Below, piece after piece: positions 21,534 to 32,896 of a DNA stretch of 64,000 nucleotides (the first letter of the stretch is position 1; every line of letters starts with the position of its first letter). The notes beneath the pieces were generated by a model. That model saw nothing but the letters and a program-made list of their open reading frames with translations, did not search any database and was not told where the DNA came from. The position numbers were made by a program, and so were the translations under genes. This stretch comes from Argyresthia goedartella (Eukaryota; Arthropoda; Insecta; Lepidoptera; Argyresthiidae). The stretch lies in assembly GCA_949825045.1 (NCBI GenBank), contig OX463827.1:3246501-3310500 (forward strand), in the 5' to 3' direction.

Positions 21534-21881
21534 AATAACAAATAAGAAACTTTATTTGCGTATCATTATTTATCTACACACGTATCATAAACCCTCTTTA
21601 CTGCGTACAAAAACCGCACGATACGATCAGCATAATGTTAAACTACTTGGTAATAACTCATTTCTTAACTGAAAAATTACACATTATGACCATAATGTGT
21701 AATTTTTCTACATATTATGACATTCAAATTTCGAACGCCGACGCCCGCCTGCTTGCCGCCCCTAGTTTGTGAAGTTGATACTGACATTCAAATTTCGAAC
21801 GCTGACGCCCGCCTGCGTGAAGTAGGTACTACAGAACAAGCTAAACAAATGCAGAGCCACAATGCCGGTCAAACATTTTCG

Positions 21882-22946
21882 TGTAGCGACAAGAACCTAA
21901 CCAGAACCTAACAAGAAACAACAACCAGAATAAAATTTAGAAATGACAGTTTATTATGTTTATTTTACAATGACTATTTTAAAAAAAATGATATGAGGAT
22001 GAGGATGAATGAGGTGACACAGGTTTTACAAAAATACAGGTACAAAAGATATAAAAAGGGGAGCGAAGGACACGGAGAGTAGGAGGGCAGAACAGGGAGC
22101 ACGCGGCGGTGGTGCCCGGAGCCTGGAGTAGTTGCAAGTAGTTGTAGATCCGGAGGTGGTGTAGGAGGTGGCTTGAAGGCAGCAGCACGTCAGGGTATAG
22201 GTGTTTGGAGACGGCAGCACGTCAGGGTATAGGTGGTTGGAGACGGCAGCACGTCAGGGTATAGGTGGTTGGAGACGGCAGTAAGGCAGCAGCAGCAGGC
22301 AGTCAGCGACTCAGCAGAAGCTCGCAGGATCCCGGGCCAGTGCGGCCCCGGGATAAGGCCTTTAGGTGATGCTCCTTCTTTCAGAGCTGAAGTGAGACTC
22401 CCCATTTTCAGAAATGTTCCGCTCTTATACCCTTTTTGGAGAGTTCTAAAAATTATTTAAATTAAAAGCAATTTTTGTGAATGGCCAAGAGGGAAAAAGT
22501 ATTTTTGTAAAAGTATTGAAGTAAACATATCAGACCGCTAATGAGTTTGAATAGACATTGCCATGACAACCAGATAAACAACGACATCAAAATATGTCAG
22601 ATTTTGGTTTCAGGCTCGTAATAGAGAAAACAACAAGATAACAATGAAAATTGGGACAGTTACAGATACATAAAAAGGTAGCGCACCAGCGCGCACGAAG
22701 CCCGAGATTGCAGAGTTTCGGAGAAAGCCAAATACAAGGTCACCAAAGGTAAACCCCTTCGACATCGATTTAACAGTGCTGATATTGTGAAAATACGAAG
22801 TGAAAATGATTTGTTATTGTGTTCTTATGGTTTAAAACGTTACAGGGTCCTATGAAAATAAAGGTGATACGAAATATCCAGCTGTGAGATAAATGCAGAC
22901 CATCAAAGCAGACTGGAAAATGGCATGTAAGTAGCATAACACTACA
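21882..22946 (-). mobile_element. Candidate solo LTR inserted in F2
   Basis: On the minus strand the insert begins TGTAGTGTTATGC and ends TTGTCGCTACA, giving TGTAG/CTACA ends. It has a TATA box (GGGTATAAGAGCGG, about 22425-22440) and late AATAAACATAATAAAC polyadenylation-like signals about 60-100 bases before the end. These are LTR features. The flanking 'acat' repeat is separated from the left end by five extra bases (tttcg), so the target duplication is uncertain. No protein-coding frame was recognised. Confidence 0.4.
22190..22277 (+). repeat. 32-bp tandem repeat, about 2.7 copies
   Basis: Unit GGCAGCACGTCAGGGTATAG + GTGGTTGGAGAC repeats head to tail, inside the candidate solo LTR. Confidence 0.85.
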
Positions 22947-23108
22947 ACATGCGGTTCCTGAACACATCAAAGAGAGCTTATGATATGTGTGTAGATAAAC
23001 TAGTGTATGTAACTGTACATAATTAGGCATTAAAAATCTCGAGTGATATTATTATGAAACTCGCTTTTAATGCCCTCCATTATTTAGCAGTCACATAAAC
23101 TACTATTA

Positions 23109-23434
23109 TTTCATTTTCACACGATAATACCATAAATAGGTATACAAATGATACATTTTGAAAACTTAATTACTAGTTATTTATTTACATATTTACATGA
23201 GAAGTTAGTACTTAGTTGTCTTAAAAATTTAATATTGATAGTGATTTATTAAAAAAAACTTATTATACTTTAATTTTATTGTATCATATTTTTTTTAGGA
23301 ATACTACTCCATTTCGTAAAGTTGTTATCGGCGGGAAAACTCAGGCCAGCCCGTTAACTATTGAGTTTATGGTGCAGTTAATCCTTTATCTTTGAAGCAT
23401 TCGTTAATATCATTGTATTTTTATTTTTAAGATT
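23109..23434. other. Unrecognised region
   Basis: AT-rich, nothing recognised. Confidence 0.4.
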
Positions 23435-23558
23435 TTACATACAGGCACATATAAACATCCAAGACCTGGGGATTTTTTTTTCTTTACCCCCAGCCGGGGA
23501 TCGAACCCGGGACCTCTCGCATGGTAGGCAGAGCCACAATCGCTGCACCACAGAGATA
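23435..23558 (-). mobile_element. SINE family B copy B3, internally shortened
   Basis: Antisense tail 'acatacaggcacatataaacatccaagacctgggg' joins the tRNA-like head 'cagccggggatcgaacccgggacctctcgcatggtaggcagagcc'. The central 'ttctggccccacac..' block is missing. Confidence 0.8.
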
Positions 23559-23968
23559 TTAGTGACAGTTTGCTTTAGGAAATTTAAGTGTAGAGACTTG
23601 TTGTCTTATTTTAAGTGCGCATTTAGGTAATGGTGATATTCGGCGGTGTCTATTACGTAATGAATGAATTGTATTGCGCTCACTAAAATGATTTAAATTT
23701 TTCTTCATAAATATTAGTCATTCTATTATGAATATTGATGGAAATTTTAGGATGTATTGGTATATATTCTGCTACTTTCGGACGTTCAATAGTAGCCCTG
23801 ATGCATTTTAGTTAGTTAGTTCTGCTTTTTGTGGTCGTGGCGTGGTTGTGGCGTGGTGCGTGTGCGGCGGGCTTAGCCACATAATCAATACTATATCTTG
23901 TGTGAGAACGGGATAGCCCAACGCCGTAGCTATAGATTTATGATAACTGCGCCTCTACCACCCAGTAT
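23559..23968. other. Unrecognised region with SINE C traces
   Basis: Traces of family C occur near 23905-23975 ('agcccaacgccgtagctatag', 'gcgcctctaccacccagtatggg'). The rest is anonymous. Confidence 0.35.
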
Positions 23969-23969
23969 G

Positions 23970-24163
23970 GGATAAACATTTATATACAGGCACATACATT
24001 GCTTCCGACCTCACACTTGGATACCCTGTGTCGTGGGAACTAGAAAAGCGACATAACACACATATACACATCCATATTTTTTTCTTTTTCCCCAGTTCTT
24101 TATCCCCCAGTAATCGAACCTGGGACCTCTCGCATGATAGGCACTAAACCGCAGCAATACGCC
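23970..24163 (-). mobile_element. SINE family B copy B4
   Basis: Antisense: 'tatatacaggcacatacattgcttcc..ctcacacttggataccctgtgtcgtgggaac' to 'taatcgaacctgggacctctcgcatgataggc' (B box). Confidence 0.8.
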
Positions 24164-24274
24164 ATCAAATATTCGTTATTCTTCGTTCTGAATTGGCTAC
24201 TGGACTATGGTAGTCAACATTATGAAAATAACTATGAATTAAAATTTTAAAACACTCCCGAAAAAATAATGTAC

Positions 24275-24540
24275 CCTTACGGCTAAAATTTGGTTCACTT
24301 GTGTCCTTGTTAAGCTAATAATAAGTTTCGTCTACTGAACCGATTTTGATAAATCATAGCTAAGAACCATCCCAGGGAAGTATGCTATGATTTTCAAAAA
24401 AACGCATTAAAATCCGTTCACCCGTTTAAATTCTAGAGCGTCACAGTCATACACACAGACACACACACACAAAGACAAACAGACAGTCAGACACTTCAAA
24501 CTTATAGCACCCCTCTTTTGGTCGTCGGGAGTTACTAAAA
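24275..24540 (+). mobile_element. Helitron-like/Lep-type repeat relic
   Basis: 'tactgaaccgattttgat', 'aatccgttcaccc', 'tagagcgtcacagtcatacacacagacacacac', 'tcgggagtta' are phrases typical of microsatellite-bearing Helitron-like repeats in Lepidoptera. The ends were not defined. Confidence 0.35.
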
Positions 24541-24775
24541 ATAAAACTAAATATATGTTTTTCCCCTAAAACGTGTTATCTCTTAGGATCTTAAAATAAT
24601 ATTCATATGGATCTTGCGTTTAAAATAGGTTGGTGTTTGAAATTACAGAAATAATCAGTGGATAAATACATACAAACACACAAAATGTTCGCACTGCCCT
24701 GCCCCTCTGCGGCTGACGTAACAGCCAAGTTGCAGTGCGAGATGATATCAACTTTATTGTAATATTAGTGTACCG

Positions 24776-25242
24776 GTCGCAGTGAGTTGGTTAAATCTAA
24801 CACTTAACTAACTCTCTAGACCGTTCATTAAATACCGACGTTTAACTAAGTCACTAAAATTCCGTCAGACAAGTGAGTGAACGAAACGTTAAACGAGTTG
24901 TCTAAACGTTCCTAGGCAACAAGACATATACAATATAAATATATTTTTATATGTATTTATGTTTACTTAACACGAAGGATAAATGGGGCTTCGCTTCGCT
25001 CACCCCCTTTACCCTTCACCTAAGGTACCGCAATGTTTTGCTCTGATATAAGCTGTGCAAATCAGCTGTTGTCGTGACGCCATCTTGTTTTCCAACACGC
25101 CGACTTTCGGTAATACAGATTGTAAAACGTTTTCGACGATGTTTTATTTAAATCAAAATGGTAGTGACTTGGTTAAACGTCGGCATTTAATTAACGGTCT
25201 AGAGAGTTAGTTAAGTTTCTGTTTTAACCAACCAACTGCGAC
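24776..25242. mobile_element. MITE with ~80-bp inverted ends
   Basis: GTCGCAGTGAGTTGGTTAAA at 24776 is mirrored by TTTAACCAACCAACTGCGAC ending at 25242, and pairing extends inward about 80 bases ('actctctagaccgtt'/'aacggtctagagagt'). A fragment of repeat G (24969-25070) sits inside. Confidence 0.7.
24969..25070 (+). repeat. Repeat G fragment G3
   Basis: 'cacgaaggataaatggggcttcgcttcgctcaccccctttacccttcacctaagg' matches the centre of repeat G at 52878-53110 (inverted there). It is inside a MITE. Confidence 0.65.
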
Positions 25243-25765
25243 ATATCCAAATTTTGAACACAATGAATCGAGCTGCTCATTTAACCGATACACGAGCCCT
25301 AAGGCTCTAAATTAAAAGGCATGTGGTCTACCTGAAACACCTCATCGTACTACATTTCAAGAATATCTATTTTTGAGCACCCGCTTATATTCCTATGGAA
25401 AATTAAATGCAACATAAATCAGCAAGACGCTTTGTTGCTTCTAAGAATATTCAAGAAGTCAGATACGTCCACTTAATACAATGTCCTAGCGTATACTGGC
25501 CGCAAAGCAAATCTTTGAGAATATGAAAATCCACTTCCGATTTTCAGGCTGAATGAGGCGGTTGCCTTTGCCACCACGAAAATGGAATATTATAAAAAAG
25601 CCTCGCAAGCGTGGGCGGGAAAACGTTCGACGCAAGCGACGATGCTTGTCTACGGCAGAATAATTTGGCCTGGAGGCGTCTTCCGAATGAAATAAATAGT
25701 AGTTTGTTCAAACTTAGCGATAGCTGTAATGTTAACCTAAGAAATAATCACAGACTGTGTGCGCC
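25243..25765. other. Unrecognised region
   Basis: Weak SINE C traces near 25545-25620. No gene recognised. Confidence 0.35.
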
Positions 25766-26207
25766 CTGATTTGGACTCGCGAAGGTTAGCAATTCTTTCA
25801 AGGGTCAGTGTATTCTCTACTATAATAAGATACCTCTGGAGATTTTGAAATTACCATTTGAGCAATTTAAAAAGCATGTTAAAGCGACTTTGTCAAAAAA
25901 GGGATATTACAATGTTCAAGATTACTTAAATGACGGGACTGTATGGGGTTAATCTAGCTCAACACAGGCCTTGCTGTTAATAATTTTGTAATTATTTATT
26001 CCTGCTTATTAATAATAAAAATAAAAAATTTCATATTTGTAATAGTTAAGCACAACCTATTTTTAAAAGAGATCTAAAATCAATCTGTGGGAGTTTCTAC
26101 GCCTTTCTTCTCCCATAGTGGTCCAATGTAGAGAACAGGCAAAATTGACGTTTGCTAAGTATATGTAAATATCTACAGTAATAAAGTACTTTGACTTTGA
26201 CTTTGTT
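25766..26207 (+). mobile_element. LINE K 3' end K1 (5'-truncated)
   Basis: Encodes the end of a reverse-transcriptase ORF (FKGQCILYYNKIPLEILK.., KKGYYNVQDYLND, stop), then a 3' UTR with 'ctgtgggagtttctacgcc' and a terminal (CTTTGA)n run at about 26190. The C-terminal style belongs to the CR1/Jockey group. Dead on arrival by 5' truncation. Confidence 0.8.
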
Positions 26208-26377
26208 ACGGGAGAGGAAGTATAGTTATGGCAACTACAGAAACACGAGTACAGATGCAAAATAATTTATCGTCGTAACAAAAAGTATCAGAATTGCAGC
26301 AATCAATGAGACTTTTACACATCAAAGGAAACGATGGTATTTTTTTTCGACCGAGGCTTCGTTAGAAGATTAACTAT

Positions 26378-26432
26378 CACGCAAAATTGAGCATTGAACA
26401 ACTGGCTAAATATGGGCGAAATTGTGCAAACT
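26378..26432 (+). mobile_element. SINE family C fragment
   Basis: 'tatcacgcaaaattgagcattgaacaactggctaaatatgggc'. Confidence 0.45.
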
Positions 26433-27062
26433 GTCAAGGGCAAGGCAAGGCGGGTGGTGAAGGGTTCCCTATGTGGCTTCGAAAGTCATTTCATTGATTT
26501 TCATTTCACCGGACTCCGATCGATTGCTCAGTTAGATGCTGGCATATTTCTACGAAGCCCTAATTAACCGATGCTACGTAACGATAACATGACGCTGTGT
26601 GTGTTCAAGTGTTGCGTCAGACGGCGTCTCCATACTAGTTCATCGTTGATGTCGTCACTCGGCCACGTGATCACGTCACATACGATTGCTGAATACGAAT
26701 TTGTTGACAGCACTTGCGCAAATAATATCGATGTTGCCGTCCTAGTGGAGTTTTCGGGAACGTGGATTTTGTGTGGTTACATTTTCCACTCTATTTTGGA
26801 GGAAAAGGATCGTATTTACTGATGAATTTGTATATCTTTGTATTTATTGGGCTACTTGATAATAAATATGGCGATTAATGTGACGAGATCGCGATTAATG
26901 TCAGGTCTTACCTCGGCAAACACACGTTGAAATATTTTATACTTATTTATAATTTATAAGTGGACTGCCATACATTCCCGTTCTGGGGCCAATTCTACTA
27001 AGTTCTATAACAATGTACTTTAATTAGCAATACAGGAGAGCTAACAAGCTGTAAACACTTAT
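26433..27062. other. Unrecognised region
   Basis: An 83-codon open frame (26571-26822, plus) lacks a recognisable domain. Nothing else seen. Confidence 0.35.
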
Positions 27063-27063
27063 A

Positions 27064-27272
27064 CAGGGTGTAACAGAAAGGTGTAGTCATATTTTAGTAG
27101 ATTGTTAGGGACGTCATTTCGAGCAACTTTCTCTATGAAACCGATTTGATCAGGGCAACTTAGTTTTCGCTTCCCCATACTAATCAGCTGACCGCCCGGA
27201 CAAAATCGTGTGAAAGTTGATCTGATCAAATCGGTGACAGTTAAAGTATGACTACACCTTTCTGATACAGCC
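27064..27272. mobile_element. Hairpin MITE, CAGGGTGTAACAG ends (copy 1)
   Basis: CAGGGTGTAACAGAAAGGTG at the left is mirrored at the right ('..actacacctttctgatacagcc'). TA precedes and follows. The interior 'gaaaccgatttgatcag' pairs with 'ctgatcaaatcggt'. A second copy is at 40560. Confidence 0.75.
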
Positions 27273-27285
27273 TATATAAGACCTC

Positions 27286-27530
27286 CGTAGTATATTGGAT
27301 TACCCTCGCTTCTCCCGCAGGAGATGCAGTTTTAAATCCGGTTCTGACCAGTGACAATATGCCAATGAGATAAGAAATTAACTTCAGTTCAATGTTAGGT
27401 CGGCTGGAAACCTTCAATCTCCATAGATGCGGCGATGCGCTAACCCCTTTCACCTGAAATGTGGCTATATTGTGCCTCTGCCACTCCATACGGTAAAAGT
27501 CGTGACGCTATGTTAGGAAATGTTCGGTGT
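27286..27530 (+). mobile_element. SINE family C copy C6, diverged
   Basis: 'cctccgtagtatattgg' head, degenerate B box, 'gccaatgagataag', 'tgcggcgatgcgctaacccc', 'gtgcctctgccac'. Confidence 0.65.
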
Positions 27531-27547
27531 AATTAGTTTTCTATTTA

Positions 27548-27587
27548 CCTATTCACGACGAGGAATACTGTCGTGAATAGGTAAGAC
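27548..27587. repeat. Perfect hairpin, 15-bp arms
   Basis: TTACCTATTCACGAC, 10-base loop, then its exact reverse complement. Confidence 0.85.
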
Positions 27588-28123
27588 TTATTGAAATATC
27601 TCCACAAATGGCAACACTGGAGGGGGGGTATTCAAATTTTAAAATAGCTCACGTAACGGTTCAGGAAGTACTGAGCCACATTTCATCGAAAATTCTTCTC
27701 GCAGCCATACAAATGTATGTGAAATATTAAATGAATTGCTCGCTGGAATTCCTTTACCATTTAAAAGTCTTTTGATAGCTATTCGAGCAGAAATGCCTAT
27801 TGGTTTTTATTTTCTTTTAGGAAATTCCCGAAGAGAGGACTTTGGTAATTTAGCGAGAAAAAATACCTACCCAATTTATCGGTCACCTCTGGAAAATTAT
27901 ACAGTAATTTGATAGAAAAGTATTTACTCCGTAGACTTTGATTTCAAAAGGTCGGCGGAGAGTGAAAGGAAATTTATGAGCGTAATATTTTATAAAGCAA
28001 GAAATTACTCGCTAAGTAAAATGAGAAAAAAATAAGGAGCTAAAATAGAGACTATTAAGTATATTTTTTGTTAGTTTTATCGTAAGGATGTATAGCAAAA
28101 ATACAACATCATAATTGGCTACT
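27588..28123. other. Unrecognised region
   Basis: AT-rich, nothing recognised. Confidence 0.4.
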
Positions 28124-28440
28124 AGTCAAAGTTAAAATGTCTTTATTACACGCGAAACTCCCACAAAAGTATTTTATTTTAAAAATAGGTTGAGTTTAAT
28201 TCGTGGAGTTATTACAATAGTATTTATTACAAATAATGTGCAGGAATAAATAATTACAAAATTATTAACAGCGAGTTTTGTGTTGATTTATATTAACTTC
28301 ATTCAGTCTTATCATTTATGTAGTCTTGAATATTGTTATATCCCTTTTTAGACTGGGTACATATATACATGATTTTTAAATTGCTCAAATGGCAATTTCA
28401 AAAGCTCCACAGGCATATTGTTATAGCGAAGAATGCACTG
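28124..28440 (-). mobile_element. LINE K 3' end K2a
   Basis: Antisense family K from its 3' end ('gtcaaagttaaaatgtctttatta') to 'gcgaagaatgcactgac', with an internal deletion relative to K5. It meets K2b head to head. Confidence 0.75.
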
Positions 28441-28448
28441 ACTACACT

Positions 28449-28746
28449 GTCTACAATGTTCAAGATTACTTAATTGACGGGACTGTATGGGGTTAATCTA
28501 GCTCAACACAGACCTTGCTGTTATTAGTTTTGTAATTACTTATTCCTGCTTATTAATCATAATAACTAATTTGGAATATTTGTATTAGTTAAGCACAACA
28601 AATTTTTAAAAGAGATCTAAAAATCAATCTGTGGGATTTTCTACGCCCTCCTTCTCCCACAGTGATCCAATGTAGAGCAGAGGCAAAAAATAGCAATTGC
28701 TAAGTTTATGTAAATATCTACAGTAATAAAGTACTTTGACTTTGAC
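28449..28746 (+). mobile_element. LINE K 3' end K2b
   Basis: Sense family K from 'ctacaatgttcaagattactt' to the CTTTGACTTTGAC tail. Confidence 0.8.
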
Positions 28747-29720
28747 ACTTTTTTGAGTCTGACGGCGCGCGGCGAATGCCCTAATGGTACCCATGTCCGC
28801 CGTTGCTCCCGCTTGGTGGCGCTGGCGTCGTTGGAGGCAAAGAGTTTCATTCATCTGAGGTTAGGTTCAAAAACACGTCACGTGATCCTTCAAATGCAAT
28901 GGGCACTGGCAAAGTTAACCTCAAATGAGGTTAGCCCGCCATATATTATAAGAATAATAGACTGCCTCCAACTGCACCAGCGACATCTGCAATGAGCTGT
29001 TCAGATTAGGTGCCATTGCTGAAATAACAAAGAAAATGACAGGTCCGATGTTGCCACTTTTCGGCAAAAAATAATTGTGATGGGTTAAAGAATGATAAAG
29101 TCCATTCTATTGACCCAAAATAGAATGATATAATAAACATGTTGAGGATGCTAGTATTACAAAACCATAAATTGAGAAAAATAGTTACCTATTGAAAATA
29201 CGAGGCACTTTTCTAAGCAAATGAAAAATGTACATTTGTGGATGGATATGATTTTTAAAGCACTGTTCTTTGTGAAACCTACAGCTCTTTTGTGTTTCTT
29301 TTGATACATCGAAATGCCTTTCAAATACAAATAATAGTCTCTTTAAATGACAGCTTGCGTCAAATATAATCTCACTTTGATTGGTCCAACATAATTCTGA
29401 AGAAAGCGAATGTCCTTCAAAACATCAATTTGAACACGATTTTAATAGAAAATTCTAGTTGTCAGAGATAGAGAAAAGGCCCTGACACAAATACGGAGAA
29501 AAATATATTAACTATATTAAAGAAGCTTCGGTTAAGACATTTATCACATTCGATAATATTTTAAGACCAAAAATATCAAAAGCCCCGAAACATAGTTTTC
29601 TGTTCATTTCGTAAGCGAAGTTTTCTGCAAAAATACCACCATTTAACAAAAATGTGATAGGACGTCACAACCAAATGTTTCCATACAGATGGCGCATTTT
29701 TTTTTTTTTGACACGTCATA
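28747..29720. other. Unrecognised region
   Basis: GC-richer at 28755-28860, then AT-rich. Some palindromic text ('ctgaggttaggtt' / 'aacctcaaatgaggtta') near 28855-28935. No gene recognised. Confidence 0.35.
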
Positions 29721-29721
29721 A

Positions 29722-29780
29722 AAATCGATCAAGTGCGGGCCGGACTCGCTCACGAAGGGTTCCGTACCAGTACCATCGTA
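29722..29780 (+). mobile_element. Repeat D fragment D5
   Basis: Left end only: 'tcaagtgcgggccggactcgctcacgaagggttccgtacc'. Confidence 0.7.
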
Positions 29781-29924
29781 AGAGGAACCTTAAGGCCCAT
29801 CAAGGATCCCTATTGGGAATTCACCTGTTAATCATACTTTGCATGCAACATTGGAATCTGTTCCAAGTAATTTAAATTAGTTCATAAGACAATAGAGGAA
29901 ATCTCTAGCATACAAGAGCCACTA

Positions 29925-32395
29925 AATATGTCAAAATGTAAGCCCCAGTTAAATATTTCCCATCAAAACATCCAGTATTAGAATTAAACTTGTATTAGAA
30001 TTATTTCTAAAAAATTCTGACATTGATATTATTTGTGTTACAGAACACTGGTTGAAGGAAAATATGATGTCTTTTAACATAAATAATTACAAAATTGTCA
30101 GTTGTTACAATAGAAAGACTGCTGATAGAGGTGGTTCTTTAATCTTAGTGAAAAATAATATTAAGGTGAAACAACGGAAAGATATTCTTGCACTTACTGT
30201 TGAAAGACAAATAGAGGTATCCTGTGTTGAGTTAGATAGCCATATTATTGTTTGTGTCTACAGGCCACCGAGGGATGAAAAAGGCCATGGCAATTTCGAA
30301 ATATTTGAGAAAATTATGGAGGAAGCCCTCACTAAACTATGTAATAACAGAACAGGAACAACAATGAAACAACGATTAATAACTTTATTCAAATCGTTTA
30401 ATTATGTCATGTATTTTTAGAGCCGACTAGATTTACACTTACCAGCCAAACTTGCTTAGATAACGTTTTTTTGTGACTGTGCATTCACAAGTAAAAGTGT
30501 AATTAACTGCTTACCTTCCGATCACAGTGGTCAAACAGTTTCATTACCAATTGCTAATAAGGATAAGACTGGTCCATCATTTTATAGGCCTATTACATCC
30601 CATAGACTAGAGACATATACGAAAAACTTAGATATAAATTTGCCAGTACCGGATTTTAATGTACAGAACCCAAACAAAAGCTACTCAGACATCTTCAAAA
30701 TTATTCAGACAGAATTCAATAAAGTTTTCAAATTAAAGAAAGTCAGTGACTACAACGGTAAATCTAAATTTAATGACTGGGCAACGTTTGGAATTCGTAA
30801 AAGTAGAGTTATCTTGTATGACCTTTATGATCAAAAAACCTATAACTTTGATCGAAAATTTCACGACTATGTTAAAAAATATTCCAAAACTTTCAAGATG
30901 ATTTGTAGAACTGCAAAAACTTTACACATTAATAGGAAAATTTAAAATTCAAATAATAGAATGAAAACAGTTTGGCAAATAATAAACCGCGAAACTGGCA
31001 AAGTTATACCAAGGGACAATGATTTATGCCTAAAGATAGGTGATGATGTTGTTAAATCCAGCGCTGATGTTGCTCGAGCTTTTGAAACATTCTTCACCAA
31101 TTACCCGTACTCGCAACAGACCGTCTAAATTCATCTCCATATGAAGCAGAGACTTTATTAAAAAATAACACTAGCGTCAGTAATGTATATTTAAAATTTC
31201 ATCATGTATATCCCCAGAACATTGTCAAAACGTTTAAATTACTTAACTTAAAAAATACCGAAGACCAGTGGGGTTATAGCCCCACACTTAGCTTATATAA
31301 TAAATAAATGTGTTGACGATAGAGCTTTCCCAGACCTCATGAAATACAGTAAACTGATACCTCTGTTCAAGTCGGGAGAAAAGGGCGATCCTTCAAATTT
31401 CAGACCAAAATCTGTTCTTCCAACACTAAGTAAAATATTTGAAAAGATTATACTCAATCAAATGCTCTCACACTTCAACCGTACAAAACAACTCCACTCT
31501 AAACAATATGGTTTCACTAGGGGTAAATCGACTACGGATGCAGGTATTACCCTTATATCTCATATCTATTCTGCATGGGAGGCCGCACAGGATGCTATCG
31601 GAGTTTTTTGCAACCTGTCGAAGGCGTTTGATTGTGTTGATCATAATTTGCTATTAATTAAATTAAATCATTACGGAGTTAGAAATAAAACGTTGGATCT
31701 ACTAAGATTATACCTAAGCAATAGAATTCAAAAGGCAGAAGTTAACGGCGTAAACTCTGATGGATCGGGTGTTAAAATTGGCGTTCCACAAGATTCCATA
31801 TTAGGCCCTTTCTTATTTCTGGTATATATTAACGATCTGCCTTTCATGGTGGAGAAATTAACTGAGATAGTGTGTGTGTGTTTGCTGATGATACTTCAGT
31901 GGTCTTCAAAATTAAAAGACAAAAAGGAGATTTTGATGATGTTAATGGTGTATTATCTTTAACCTTGAATTGGTTAACAGGTAATAATTTATTGTTAAAC
32001 GCTGGTAAAACCAAGTGTATCAAATTCTTACTTCCAAATGTCAGGCAAGTTGAGACCAGTTTAGTGTTAGACAACAGCACGTTAGAATTAGTAATTGATA
32101 CGAAGTTTCTTGGAATAACCATTGATAGCAAATTGCAGTGGGGACCCCACATAGATAAATTGGCTGATAAATTAAGTTCTGCGGCTTACGCTGTTAGGAA
32201 CATCAGACAAAGCACGGATGTGGCTACATCTAGGCTAGTATATTTTAGTTACTTTCATAGTGTGATGTCCTATGGTATCTTGTTATGGGGGAAAGCAGCG
32301 AATAATAAACTATTTTTATTTTACCGAAAAGAGCTATTCGAGCAATTTATAATGTAACCAGATATATATTATATGTAACCAGATCGATCGATTTT
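29925..32395 (+). pseudogene. Decayed LINE ORF2 (endonuclease + reverse transcriptase)
   Basis: The pieces, in order: an APE-type endonuclease start (ISHQNIQ..., VTEHWLKENM with the catalytic Glu, VCVYRPPRD), PSDHSGQ of the endonuclease C side near 30515, a linker region (30640-30945), then the reverse transcriptase from 31339: NFRPKSVLPTLSKIFEK, QYGFTRGKSTTDA, NLSKAFDCVDHNLLL, VPQDSILGPFLFLVYINDLP, FADDTSVVF (catalytic Asp pair) and KLQWGPHID. Several frameshifts and stops occur. One falls in a (GT)n run at about 31869-31881 just before FADD. VPQD replaces the usual VPQG. The copy stops near 32395 inside the usual RAIRAIYN region, so the 3' end is missing. Style is CR1/Jockey group. It may be the coding parent of the K 3' ends, but no overlap remains to prove this. 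Confidence 0.8.
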
Positions 32396-32896
32396 TAATA
32401 ACTAATAGTGGCAGAATAGTGGTCGAAATATAAAGGATAAATGTCGTCTATGACAAATATATTTTCCTTGCTCCGCTGTAAATTTTAATATTATATGCTA
32501 AAAGTTAAATTCAGTGATATTTTTTTAGTACTACATGTGGCCTGTGTTGTTGGCTACATTGTGGTGAAATAATTGTGTTAAAGTCTCCTGTTACAACGAA
32601 AATAAAGCCAAAATACGTCCCCATAATTGCCAAGAAACCGTTGGAACTGACCTACACCAACTTCGAGATCAACAGCGAAGCAGTCAGTCAGGTGACTACT
32701 GTGTATCGAAGGTCATCGACCTCACGCATATAATTGCAGATCCGTAGTGTATGGTACAATATTTCACCCGCTTCGCTAAGTGATCCGGTGGCGCTAATTG
32801 GTAGACGCCAGGCTGCAGCGAGAAGGGTACCAATATCAAATCCAAACGTAACTCGTGTTTATTCTTTTTGTTTTTGTTCTCGCTACAGTCGATAAA
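32396..32896 (+). other. Probable 5' UTR of the next LINE plus unassigned DNA
   Basis: No ORF of note. The segment nearest the ORF1 ATG (about 32760-32896, richer in GC) is probably the LINE 5' UTR. The left end of the element is not defined. Confidence 0.35.

Larger units (their letters stand above)
21541..23108 (-). mobile_element. Family F copy F2, inverted, split by 1.07-kb insertion
   Basis: The part at 21541-21881 (from 'atctacacacgtatcataaaccctc' through the hairpin at about 21671-21708 to 'gccggtcaaacat') resumes at 22947 ('acatgcggttcctgaacac') and ends near 23108 (AAACTACTATT). 'acat' occurs on both sides of the insertion. Confidence 0.75.
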
